Assembly: GCA_032718865.1 (NCBI GenBank)
Contig: JALUTQ010000007.1
Location: 744,001-808,000 of the forward strand
Length of the DNA stretch: 64,000 nucleotides
Direction of reading: 5' to 3'
Source of the DNA: Tilletia caries
Lineage: Eukaryota; Basidiomycota; Exobasidiomycetes; Tilletiales; Tilletiaceae
This document shows, piece after piece, positions 23,088 through 34,200 of this stretch (position 1 is its first letter; every line of letters begins with the position of its first letter). Both the position numbers and the translations under genes were made by a program. A model generated the notes under the pieces. The model was not told the origin of the DNA. It did no database searches and saw nothing but the letters and a program-made list of their open reading frames with translations.

Positions 23088-23300
23088 CGCTGCAGCAGCT
23101 GCAGCTGTCTCGACATCGTCCTCTGCTGCGACATCAGCGGTTGTTGTCGCTGCTGCTGCTGCTGCTGCCACTGCTACTGCTGCCGCTGGTGCTGCTGCTG
23201 CTGTCGCTGCTGCTGCTGCTGCTGCCTCGTCTTCGTCCTCTGCTTCGACATCGGCATCTCCATTAGCTGCTGCTGCAACTGTTGCTGCTGCGACAGCTGC
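23088..23300 (-). repeat. Alanine-codon triplet repeats in the transposase
   Basis: Plus-strand (GCT)n/(GCA)n runs encode on the minus strand several polyalanine tracts separated by acidic spacers (DADVEAEDEDE, DVAAEDDVE). The runs have no counterpart in usual Tnp2 proteins and look like replication-slippage growth in a gene under relaxed selection. Confidence 0.75.
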
Positions 23301-25196
23301 CGCTGCAGTCTTCGAAATGGGGGGCTCGAAGGGTAGAGAGCCGTCTGCCTCTACTAGCGGCTGCCATGCGACAAAGAGAAGCAAAACGAGGAGACGTCTG
23401 CCGAGTGTGGACCAATGCGCTGCTGTGGCTGATCCTCCGCCTGGATCTCCGAGCCTTGCATCTGGTGCTTGCTCAGAAGGAGGAACCAGTGCCGTCAACA
23501 GGCCAGATTGGAATCGTTTAAGCTGTAGAGGAGAAATTGACTTGCCTTCGATGAGCGTGCGATGGAAAAGACGCTTCACAACACCGAGCTCGAGGTTGTG
23601 CATGTGGTCTATCGGAGCGCGATTGACCGAATGCCAATAAGGAAGGCGGTTCAACGCAGATGCGCGCGCACCTGTGCTTCGCTCGAAGGCCGTCTTAGCT
23701 TTCTTGCTCCGGAAGGGCTGTTCCATGCGAAGCGACGCGACCCTATGATCTGAGGCATCTCGCTCAAGATCCTCGGCGCATTGACTGAAGGCGGAGATGA
23801 CGGTGGGTATAGTGACGTCGCAAAGTCCACAGAACTTCCCAATCCTCACCGAGTGAGGTGGAAAGCCGCAGACTTTGTTTCTGGACATCGAATCGCCACA
23901 AAACATCGCGACGCGCAAGCGAATAAGCTGGCCGTTGGGCTTCTGGAGCGTTGGTATCCGAACACCTTCGTCCAAAGCGAGCAGCTCAGTGAGCAGGGGA
24001 CGGAGATAGCAGGGGACAGGTTCCTTCGGTCCCGGCGTGCAGCCCGCGAGGTAGGTGGTGGATGGATGATACCTCAAACGCTCCGGTAGGTTCAACAGCG
24101 TCATCATGATAGCTCCAGTCGAATGCCAGGACGTATATTGTGAGCTGAAGGGGGAGAACCAATCAATGCCTAGTGCGACTAGGAAAGAATGAGAATCATC
24201 AACAAATCGCTTATCGTTCCCATCGCGCTCGTTGCTCCAGGCTGTGCCATCGTAGATGTCACTCATACTTGCGGTCGGGTCGCGTCCCCGCCATTCTTGA
24301 AGCGCTTCTTCGATGCCTGGTTGATGAAGTAGCCACTTCAGCCATGCAACGAGGGACTGATAGACGAAGATTCCTGACCTGGGTGCGTACCTTACCAGAG
24401 TGTTCCCCTAACTTTTTCGCCTTGTTGAATAACAGGTCGCTGGGGGCTGGGAGTGGGATTTAAATACAGACTTAGTCAACAAAGTTAAGTAGCAGCAACT
24501 TACGCCTTGGAACCATAGTGACCTGGCTGTCGGCTGAAGCCCAGAGGCCAGGGTGTCCCTCAGACTCGATGTGGACCTCAGACCCTTATGACCTGGTAGA
24601 GATGTGCGAAGACGTGACTGGGGGCGTCCTCTCCCCCTCCCCTTTTCGCGAATCTTTTGTATCAGAAAGGTCACCAAATCTCAGCCCAGCACGGCTACGC
24701 AGAAGCTCAAGGTAGCTTCGCTACCCTTCGTCTGCTTCGCCATGCGGCTGCGACTTGCGATCGTAGCTACGAGCATCTATATCATTGTCCATGTAACATT
24801 TTGAATGTTGATCAAACTTGCGTGAAAAAAAAGGGATTGAGGAACTTCACACACGTAATCATCCCGCACGGCTGTATCTACCAAGGAAGCAGAAAGCAAA
24901 GAATGATATGTCATATGATGGCTTCGCGCAGAGAGAGACAATTGACAAACAAGACGGAGAATAGCTGCGAGCGCAATGAAGATAAGATTAAAACGACTGA
25001 GGAGAAAAAAGCGTGAGGCTAATGCAGAAGGAGAGGTTAGGGGATAGGAAACATAAGCGGCCGGGGAAGCAGACGGAAGGGACGTAGAAGACGGGTGAAG
25101 GCTGAGACCGGAGACGAATGGGCAAAGGAATGCCAACAGAGCTTGATGCGAAGGTAAGGGAATATAGAAGAGGCAAGAGCACAGCAGAAAGAAAGT

Positions 25197-25249
25197 CAGA
25201 TCAGGTCAGGTCAGGTCAGGTCAGGTCAGCCGTCAGGTCAGGTCAGGTC
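25197..25249. repeat. AGGTC pentanucleotide array
   Basis: About nine copies of TCAGG/AGGTC, interrupted once by TCAGCCG. It lies just beyond the 3' end of the malate dehydrogenase fragment inside the insertion, like a slippage-prone junction. Confidence 0.9.
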
Positions 25250-25262
25250 CAGTGTTGAACAT

Positions 25263-25663
25263 ACTATTGGAGTATGGAACCCTGGGCGACTTGAGAGAGG
25301 AGAAGCACAATGGTGACGCCGAAGGTGGCCACCGACGACGGACACATTGACCTCGGCGGGCTTGACGTTGGCAATGTCGAAGTGGAAGGTGGAGGCGCGT
25401 GTGATGTCAAAGGTGGTGACCCGTGACACAGAACAGACTGTACGAAGATATGCAGTGATGAGCACCATTTTTAACTCATGAAGCGTCAGAGCCGTTAGAA
25501 GAAGGAGAGGGGGGTCGGGGGAAAACCCACCGCTTGGGGTCGTAAAGACTTGAAGACCTCGGCGACGATGGGCACGGTGGAGTTGACGGGGTTGGAGATG
25601 ACGAGGTGGTGTGCTTTGGGAGCAACCTTGGCAGCGGCTTTGTCGAGGGAGAGAGCTGTCCGA
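25263..25663 (-). pseudogene. Malate dehydrogenase gene fragment (frameshifted)
   Basis: Fragment of an NAD-dependent malate dehydrogenase. Translating across frames gives SLDKAAAKVAPKAHHLVISN followed by PVNSTVPIVAEVFK, the hallmark VISNPVNSTVP..AEV region; then YDPKR one frame away; an intron-like gap (GTGGGT..CGTACAG); RLF.VT; VTTFDITRASTFHFDI; PAEVNVSVVGGH; and FGVTIVLLLSQVAQGSILQ, with a TAG at 25263. At least three frame changes occur: after VFKS, at a GTCAC duplication near 25425, and after VVGGH. The N-terminal Rossmann segment (AAGGIGQ) and the C-terminal third are missing. Because the intron is retained, the copy arose from DNA, not from a processed transcript. Host function is lost. 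Confidence 0.8.
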
Positions 25664-27429
25664 TGGGGCATGGTGAGTGAGGAAAGTCAGTCTACTCATC
25701 TTGACGACGTCGACCGGATTCATAAGAGCAGAGAGCTGAAAAACGAATGGGTGAGTAAGGAACTAACCCGGAGCACCTGATGCAAATGCGCGTATAAACA
25801 CGAGGCTCACCTTGGATGACAATTCGGGAGTGCTGACTGCTGGGCCGGACTCAGAATGGGAACAAAGCAGAGACTGGTATGGGTAAGTGGTATCAGCCAT
25901 CAGGTTAAGCAAGAAAAAGCAAAACAGCGGTGAGCATCATTAACTTGAACCTTGGTGAGCAGAGAGCGGTTAAAAAGAAATCGAGGGGGGGATTGTTCAA
26001 TTCGCATGATGCTTGTCGGGCTTCGATGGAAGCGTGAAGAAAGGCTGGCGGTGTTGGTTGTCGTCTGTCGAGTGTCGAAATGAACTGATTACGTATGCAA
26101 GATTTCTGCACTCTGTGCTTATGTAAGGAAAACCAAACTTTGGCTCAAGGACAGATCAGTCAATTCTGATGCTACAACCACGAAACCTGTGCCAGAAGTT
26201 GCAGGACTAGATTTGGTCAAGGGTCTACTGATTCAGAATGGTGTGTTGTGTTGGTAGTTGCGAAGAAAAGTCCCAAACTACGAGCCTGAATGGCAAAAAG
26301 CTTACGGCCGTAAGGCGGGAGCCGCCCTATAACCCCTTAACTAAAGTTAGGGGAATAATCTTCGGTTTTCCTCGTCGCTCGTAAAGATGTTCGCCACAAT
26401 GAGAACATTGAGTCGACTCGTCCGAAGTAGAGGAAGCAAGTGCCAGTTCCTCACAGGCAGGACACACTGCATAGCGGATCAAGGGAGGATCGAGGCCGAG
26501 GTGCTGTCGCACAGTTGTGATTTGGCGAGGAATGGCGAGTCCAGGCTCCAGGAGGTTTGGCTGTACTTCGCGGGCGTAGAAGGTGAAGAGCATGTTGGCG
26601 CCCCGCTCCCCAAGACCCAAAAATGATGCGAGCGAGACGACCAGAATCATGACCTTTCGGCTGAGGGCTGTGTAATGGAAAGTAGACTGAGTAGGATGGG
26701 AGAGAACGAGTGATTCCACGTCGTGGTCAAGCCCAAAACCTCCTTGTGTGTCTGACCCACCCTCTTCAGCCATTTCATCCTCCTCACAGCCGAACACCGG
26801 ACGCTCCGAGTCGACTACCCTCTCCCGCTCAATGCCGTCTCCAAATTCGGAGCTCGCCTCCAACTCGTCGTCGTCGGAGACATCACCGCTGGTGTCGCCG
26901 CCTCTGGTGGTATCTTGAGGAGCAGCGAATCCAAGAGCGTCTTTGACGTCGGGGAACCAGACGTCGTTGTCGTTCTGGATGTCATCGACTTCGGCGGATG
27001 GCTCAGAAGAGCTGGCATCTTGCGCGGTCGTCTCTTTCCGGGCATGTATGGACGGGAAATCAAATGCGCTTGCGTTTTGTGCTCGAAGCGCAGCACTTCT
27101 TTGCTGTTTTTGGTGAGCATAATAGGTGCGTCGCTCGACTTTGTTCAAGTGGCGAGATTCCGTCCGGCATCCTTGGACAGTGCAGTCGCACAAGAACTTG
27201 CCGGTGGATGCGTCTAGCCCCGGGCGGCTAAGATGCGGGCGAGCGGGAGGCATGTTGGCTGTTGCTGTAAAGACTGGATCTAGGAAAGAAGATGGAGGAG
27301 CGAAAATGGTCAGTGACGGTACTGAGGAACAGATTACAGAAGAAGGCAGAAGCTGGTCGCCTTTCGCAGTTCGCATCACGCGGGACTCAGGAGATGAAGT
27401 AAGCCGAAGCTGGCCAAACTTGGCTTGAG

Positions 27430-27725
27430 CAGAAAGATGCCTTGCGCACCAGCGCATCCTCGCGCGAGATGCGCGCGAGCTAGAAATCGGAAGGAAAAAA
27501 TATACGGCAAGTTTCTTCTCGCGCATGTGTGGGCGAGAGGGTGTGCTAGACAGCGTCGCGCGCAGAAACGGTGCGAGAGGCAGCGCAAGCTCATCTGGCG
27601 CGAGGGGGGTCTGCGCGAGACTCAGTGCTTGATGGTCTCGCACATAGGTTGTGAGCTAGAATCTGCGCTAGACCACCCCACGCAGACCTGCGCGAGCCCT
27701 GCGCGATTTGCACCAATATTCGCGA
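27430..27725. repeat. GC-rich short-motif repeat cluster, right
   Basis: Dense GCGCGAG, CTGCGCGAG, TCGCGCGCAG and CTGCGCTAGACCA motifs, related in inverted orientation to the cluster at 17380-17610. It overlaps the region upstream of the transposase start at 27253, as expected for subterminal repeats adjacent to a transposase promoter. Confidence 0.5.
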
Positions 27726-27730
27726 TGAAT

Positions 27731-28259
27731 CATCTTCGCGAAATATGACTCGTTTTTTTAGACGTCCTGGATGGCTGGATGAATCATTTCTGACTCCCTG
27801 TTTAAGAAAGTGGCGCTGCGCCATAGCGAGCCGTGTAAGCGTACGGCCATCTCGGTGCAAGGCGCAAGCTGAGTTGCTCCCTGCGCAGCGGCCGGAGGAC
27901 CGTGACAAGGCGCCCCGATAAGGCGGCAGCACTCACTGAGCGCCGATAGCTCGCTTCGGACAAGTGAGTGTCAAGTTACAGGGGATGTTCCTTACTTCCT
28001 TCTCGAAGCTCGAGATAATCGGCATGCCGAAGCTTCGACCCTTCCTCGACATACAAATAGAAGAGAAGAGTAAGGCGAAGTCAGTACACCTGCGCGAGCG
28101 CCCTCACCCCATCATTTTCGGTAACCTCCCCTCCCTCATCGCCTCATCGCTCATCCTTCTTTCCCCTTGCTCCCTTTCTGTCGCCCTTTGGAACAGGAAC
28201 AGGAATTACCAGATCCATATCAAGGGCATCATAAGCACGCGACGCCTTCGCTGCGAGAG
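27731..28259. other. Spacer upstream of the ABC transporter
   Basis: Promoter and leader of the ABC transporter. A pyrimidine-rich stretch (CTTTCCCCTTGCTCCCTTTC) precedes the ATG at 28260. No other gene is seen. Confidence 0.4.
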
Positions 28260-31200
28260 ATGGCAGTCTTCTGCCTCCCCCACGACCATCGTGATCCTTC
28301 CAGCTGCGGATCGAACACACTTTTTACAGCCTACTTCCCTGCCGCCCTCGTCCTTCTCTACGTTCTTGTGACCCTGATTCCTGCAGGATGGCGCGCCAAA
28401 TGGAGCGAAAGCGCCTTCATGAAGGCATTTCGACCTTTTGTCACGGCAGAGGAGGCGTCTGAGATTGCAAGGAGCGAACGCGAGAAAGCGCCTGAGGCAT
28501 TCAATTATCAGGTCGGCCAACCTCAAGGCGACGTGGATACTTCCGATGGAAAAGTTAGGCGCATCGCGAAAGGCAAAGGTCGCGCCACAGAGACTGCGCC
28601 AGCGTCTAACGGCAATGGATCCTACCACGATGAGCCCACGGAGCGAACTCCTTTGCTTGGCCCTGGCGAAGCAAACACGCGCGACGCGAAAGGCGGCAAG
28701 AAAGCTCGTCATTCCGCTTCCACGCTCTCATTGTGCTTCCTCACTGCTCTACAGGCCGGCGCGTGGTGCATCCTGCTTGCCTTCCATCTCGGGCGCCAAC
28801 CACACTCCGGCCCTATTCACGTCACCGATGGGGTTGGTCTGACTGCTGGTTTGGTACTTTTGACTTGGATCTACGCCTTCACACGCATTGCGATCAAGCC
28901 TCAGCAAACCGCGCCCTACGACCTCTTCGTACTCCTCTGGTTCCACATTGTGGGCGCGGCTGCCACTCTGTATGGACTTGTGTCTGACCTTGACAATGGT
29001 GATGTCCAGATCGATACAGTCCGCGTCGCGATCATCCTGGAGTCTGCCAACCTGGTCGTTTGTGGCCTCGCGCAGACTCTCATCTTCGCCATGCCGATCG
29101 CGCTCGCTACGAATGACGACTCACAGTCGGCTGAGGAGCGGTGCTCGCTCTGGGCGTGGACGACATTCAATTGGATGACTCCGCTTCTCAGCATCGCGCT
29201 GAGTGGCTCGATCGAAAAGACGGATTTGTGGATAATGCCCATGACTTCGCGCGCAGCGGTGCTGCACCGCAAGTTTGAGGACATCCGAAAAAATTCTCTC
29301 CTACGCCGCCTCTACCTTGCCAATTCATCCGACTTCCTGAAGGACGGTCTCTTGACGGTGAGTCATTCAACCCCTCAAGCTCACTTTTCTATCTTTTCTT
29401 CTGACACTGGCGTCTGTGGTTCTTGTTCACAGATCGTATCCTCACTGGTCGCCTATTCTCGCCCCTTTTTCATTCAGCAGATTCTCCGCTCCATTCAGCT
29501 CTCAGCCGACGGTAGCCCCGATGTGAACCGCCAAACCGCCTATCTGTATGCCTTTTGCGTGCTCCTCGTCAGCGTCATCCAGAGCGAAGCCGATGTCAAC
29601 CACCTTTACCTAGGCCGACGTATGAGCGTTCGCATCAAGGCGGAGCTCATCTCGGCTATCTATGCCAAAGCCCTTCGAAGGAAGGATAGCTCCAGTCTCG
29701 TTCAGGTTGGAAAGTCGGCCGGTATCGGACGTTCTGCTTCGGCAGCGGAGAAGAAAGAATCAGCCAGGAACGGAAAGAAGCAAAAGAAGGACGCTACTGC
29801 AGCCCCCGACGATGGAGCGGCGGACGTCGGCAAGGTTGTTTCTATCATGGCGGTGAGTATCACAGGTCATTCATGCAACCTTCTCGCTCTCCATTCTGGT
29901 CTCAGCGATATCTCCATCCTCTGGCCCCCCTCCCCCCACAGGTTGACGCACAGCGAGTCGGTGACGCGTCTCAAGGCTTCTATCAGATCTGGGCCGCACC
30001 GATTCAGCTCGTGGCTGCGTGCGTGTTCTTATACAAGCTGCTCGGATGGTCAGCCTTCGTCGGCTGCATTTCCTTCTTTATTTTCTCTCCCCTTCAAGGC
30101 GGCCTAATGAAGTTGTACTTTGCAAATATCAAGGCAGTCAACATGGCGCGTGATCGACGCATGACCTCGGTGAGCATCACACCCCCTCTACCCCGATTCT
30201 CGTTCCATGGATCCACATGGTCACTGACATTATATGCTTTAAACCCAGCTGAACGAACTAATCGGAAATCTGAAGACCATCCGACTTTGTGGTTGGCTAG
30301 CGCGCTGGTAAGTACTTGAGAACCGTACGCCAGCAAGCAAAACTGGCCTTCTCTGACCCGCTTTGCACGTCGAACAGGACCGAGCGTGTCATCGAACAGC
30401 GTAAGGCCGAAATTCGGGTCATTCGCTACGGGAAAATCATGTCGGCCTTCATCGGCGCCACTTTCGACATCACACCGATATCCGTCTCCATCCTCAGCTT
30501 CTCGAGCTATGTGTTCATAGAGAAGCGAGTGTTGGATACCCCGACGGCTTTCACTGCCTTGGCGCTCTTCAACCTCCTCGGGTGGGTGCATACCGCCAGT
30601 GATTCTGTGCTCCGGGTTACTGCTGACATTCCTCATTCATGAAATCCGACAGTGGACCGGTGTCATACTTGCCTATGATGATCACGAGTCTTGCAGAGAC
30701 GTACACATCGCTGACTCGAGTGCAGTTGTTTTTGGAGGAAGAGGACGTTCCGGACCGGGTGCAGTCAGCGCTCATTCACCCCAGTTCACCCTTTGACGAT
30801 CGACTTGGCTGCGAAAATGCGTCCTTCCGCTGGCGTTTGGTGGCCAAGAAGAAAGACATCCCTGTTTCGGAACAGAAGCCTGGAGCCAAACGATCTTTCG
30901 TCTCCAGGCTTCTGAGATTCGGTGGGACGAAAAAGAAGGCCGATGCCTCTCGAACCGACGGTGAAGGAGCGGAGCCGAGGGACGACGAGCCTAAGCCGTT
31001 TGAGCTGATCGATTTGACGCTCTCATGTCCCGTTGGCAAGCTCACTTTGGTTTGCGGGTCAACCGGAGCAGGAAAGAGTTCGCTCCTCCTCGCTCTGCTG
31101 GGTGAAAATGTGGACATGACTGGAGGCAAGGTCTTGTGAGTTTGATTCCTGGCAAGATAAGCTGGTGGTATGGGTCGCTGACCTGGCCTTGCTTTCAGTC

Positions 31201-34200
31201 TGCCTAAACAGCCACATTGGGAAGACCCCGTCACCGGTCTCAGCGGACGGGTTGCGTATTGCAGGTACGAGAGTTCTCTTTCCTACATCCACCAGGGGTG
31301 TCTCTCACACATTCCAAACCTTCCAGTCAGACTCCCTGGCTCTGCAGTCAAAGTATCAAGGACAACATTCTCTTCGGAAGCGCGTTCGAAAAAGAACGTT
31401 ACGAGGATGTCATCGATTCTTGCGCACTCAGACCCGATCTGAAGGTGCTCGTCGATGGCGATAACACGGAGATAGGGGAGAAGGGAACAACCCTGGTGAG
31501 TGCTGGAGACAGCGACCAGAAAGAATCCTTGACCCATAACCCTTTTCTTGCCTCGACCCAATCGATAACCTTCAGAGTGGCGGCCAGAAAGGTGAGTAGC
31601 ACAGACTTTGTACACAGCGGTAAGGAAAGATTCCTGACGCAAGTCCTCCCACTCGGTCCAATAGCTCGCGTGGCTCTTGCCCGCGCCTTGTATTCACGTG
31701 CGAAGACGGTCTTCCTGGACGACGTCCTGTCAGCAGTTGACGCTCATACCGCTAGTCATCTGGTGGAGAAGGTACTGCTTGGTCCACTTCTGAAAGATCG
31801 CACCGTACTCTTGGTGAGCCACCACGTTACCCTCGTGATGCCTACAGCGGCATGGGTTGTACGCATGTCCAATGGACGCATTTCGGCTCAAGGGACACCA
31901 TCCGAGATTCGAGCCAGCGGCGAGCTCAGTGATCTTCTGCAAGAGGCAGAACAACTGGAGGAAGTCGCCGCTGAAATTGTTGCTGCCGAAGAGCCCGTTC
32001 CTGCCGGCGTCGAAAAGGTGGACGACGCGCCGAATCCAACTCCTGCGATCCCAAACAAGCCTAAGCAGCTCATCACTGAAGAAACGAGGGCTCGCGGAGC
32101 GGTCAAGTGGGACGTGTATGGGACATTCATTCGGGCTTACGGTGTCATCTTCGCCGCCGTGATCGTCGCCATGGCGCTCGTAGACAAGGTCTTCGATGCA
32201 GGGTCCTCCTTGTGGCTTGCGAAATGGACGTCCAGCTACGATCGTCCGACTCGCTCCATTCGTATGCTCTTTAACACTCCCGTGACCGCACCCATCCAGG
32301 ACAGCTGGGCGAATCTCTCGTACCACTGGCACACCAACGCGTCGCACCAGGTACACCCTGAAGCGCTGCCATCGCCCAGTGAGAACGTACTGCCCTGGAT
32401 ATCAATATACGCCGCGATCCTTATCGTCACTGTCGTACTCAAGATCATCATTTCATTGTGAGTTCGCTCGGGATGCTCAGGGGTTTCCTGTCGCATGATG
32501 AAGTCGGAAGCACTGATGCTTACTTGATGATGTTCTGCTTTCCGAATCCGTACAGCATCAATTTTGCGGGTCAGCTCCGAGCTTCGAGGCTCCTGTTCGA
32601 CCAGATGCTGTGGTCCGTTGCGAGGGCATCTGCGCGCTGGATTGATACCACGCCCCTTGGCCGCATCCTCAACCGTTTCAGCAAGGACATCGAAACCTTA
32701 GACGGCAGTTTAGCATTTAATCTGCGAGGTGAGTCTCTTCAGATGACCCTTTTCGCTTCTGGCATGACTGATGACTGACCACGCCGACTCTCAATGGATA
32801 GCATTCTTCTTGGCTGGCATTGACATCCTCGGAGCCATTGCGATCATCACGTTCACCGTGCCGCCTTTTATCGTTCCCGCTATCCTGATCCTTTTTACTC
32901 ATTATTGGATCGCTCGTGCCTACATGAGCGCAGGTAAGCAGCTGCTGGCCGTCCGAACATCATATCCATTAATCATCAGCTGATGCTGAGGCTCCAAAAC
33001 CAGGTCGAGATCTTCGCCGACTTGAATCTACTCTTCGCAGCCCAATCTTCAGCGCGTTTGGCGAACTGCTGCAGGGTGTCGCAGTCGTGCGGGCCTTTGG
33101 TGTAGAAGGTCGATATATGGCCACGCTCTGCGCCCGGGTGGACGAATCACTTTCTGCGCATTTCTACCAGTGGATGGGCAATCGCTGGTTGCTGCTGCGC
33201 TTCGAAAACTTGGGTGGCGTGAGTGCGAGATGTACAACAAGTCTGCCAAGTTGAAGTGACCCGCACTGACATCTTCCGTTCCCAGCTAACAATCTTCATC
33301 ACGAGTATTCTTGCCCTCAGCGGTGGCATTCCGGTGGGCTTGGCAGGTGTGGCATTGGCGCAGGCCCTCAACATATCTCAATATGTCTACTGGTATGTTG
33401 TGTTTACAGAGATATAAATCGTCGTGGATGACTGGGCAATTCTGACACTGAAAATGCTCTTCCATCAGGATGTGCCGGTTCACGACGGCCATGGAGCAGG
33501 ATCTCTCCTCTGTAGAGCGAATCAGCGAATATCTTCCCGGTCGACTCCCGAGCGAAAAGGCTTTGACCACGGAGACGAAGCCCGCGCCGGCGTACTGGCC
33601 GTCAAACACCCAAGGCATCAGCGTTGATGGTCTTGAATTCAAGTATTCAGAAGAACTGGAGCCCGTACTGCACAAGATCAGCTTCCAAGTCAAGCCCGGC
33701 GAGCGCATCGCGGTCTGCGGAAGGACGGGTTCCGGCAAATCTTCCCTGGCTCTGGCCCTCCTGCGCTTCAACGAGTTCAGTGCCGGTTCCATTCATATCG
33801 ACGGCGTCGACATCAGCCAAATCGACCTCGACGATCTCCGATCGCGAATCACCTTGATCCCGCAAGATCCTGTCATGTTCAAGGGCACAGTCCGAGAGAA
33901 CTTGGATCCTTTTGGCGAGCATGACGATGCTGTTCTTATCCAGACGTTACAGCGCTGCCAGCTTCGTATCTCGGACGCGCCAACATCGAAGGACAGCAAA
34001 GTCCCAAGCGCAGCGAACGATATCGCCGTTGACGATGCGGCGGGAGGGGCGGACACACCGACCGAGTCAGATCAGGCTACCCTCTCACCTGAGTCCGCAA
34101 GATTGGCGCTCGACTCTGGAGCCACGTTATCTCAAGGCCAGCGACAGTGAGTTCGGGAGACTCGATCGTTGAGTGTGACATCTGCATTTCACTGACACAG

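Larger units (their letters stand above)
24405..26353. mobile_element. 1.95-kb insertion with inverted ends, nested in the transposase
   Basis: The segment begins CCCCTAACTTT and ends AAAGTTAGGGG; with flanks, TTCCCCTAACTTT at 24403-24415 mirrors AAAGTTAGGGGAA at 26343-26355. Removing 24405-26353 joins the two transposase halves in frame (GKPKII + NTL, intron, SLVAWLKWLL). The right end holds three hairpin-like strings in a row: CTTACGGCCGTAAG, GGCGGGAGCCGCC and CCCCTTAACTAAAGTTAGGGG. Inside are a malate dehydrogenase gene fragment and an AGGTC array, but no transposase. It looks like a non-autonomous DNA element that picked up host sequence. I saw no clear target-site duplication; an alternative is an unusually long intron. 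Confidence 0.6.
21827..27253 (-). pseudogene. Tnp2-family (CACTA/EnSpm) transposase, disrupted
   Basis: DDE-type transposase of the fungal Tnp2 family. From ATG 27253 the N-terminal part runs MPPARPHLSRPGLDA, a Cys-rich FLCDCTVQGCRTESRHLNKV, an acidic spacer, then HLGLDPPLIRYAVCPACEEL and STQCSHCGEHLYERRGKPK, at which point a 1.95-kb insertion (24405-26353) interrupts it. Downstream it resumes with LVAWLKWLLHQPGIEEALQE, MSDIYDGTAW, LGIDWFSPFSSQYTSWHSTG, LPERLRYHPSTTYLAGCTPG, GFPPHSVRIGKFCGLCDV, LPYWHSVNRAPIDHMHNLEL and GEKWVVYNTHMMTHLPQHVR. Ala-rich repeats swell the middle. A TGA at 22557-22559 interrupts the frame, which then stays open to about 22119 (ASGVVAVELSDGRPFELARE). A last exon encodes EWNTLELLPAHLLSSDVALI and ends at 21827. 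Insertion plus nonsense codon make it a non-autonomous relic. Confidence 0.82.
17380..27730. mobile_element. Putative decayed CACTA/EnSpm-type element (about 10 kb)
   Basis: The interval holds a Tnp2-family transposase pseudogene (21827-27253, minus), an intact accessory-like gene (19349-21063, plus) and related GC-rich repeat clusters near both edges. CACTA elements typically have such subterminal repeats. I could not find clear terminal inverted repeats or a target-site duplication, so the exact ends are a guess and the plus-strand gene may be unrelated to the element. Confidence 0.45.

Noticed and set aside
22863..23640. Long Ala- or Cys-rich open frames on the plus strand
   Set aside because: They are the complement of the transposase's alanine repeats; GCT/GCA runs stay open in several frames.
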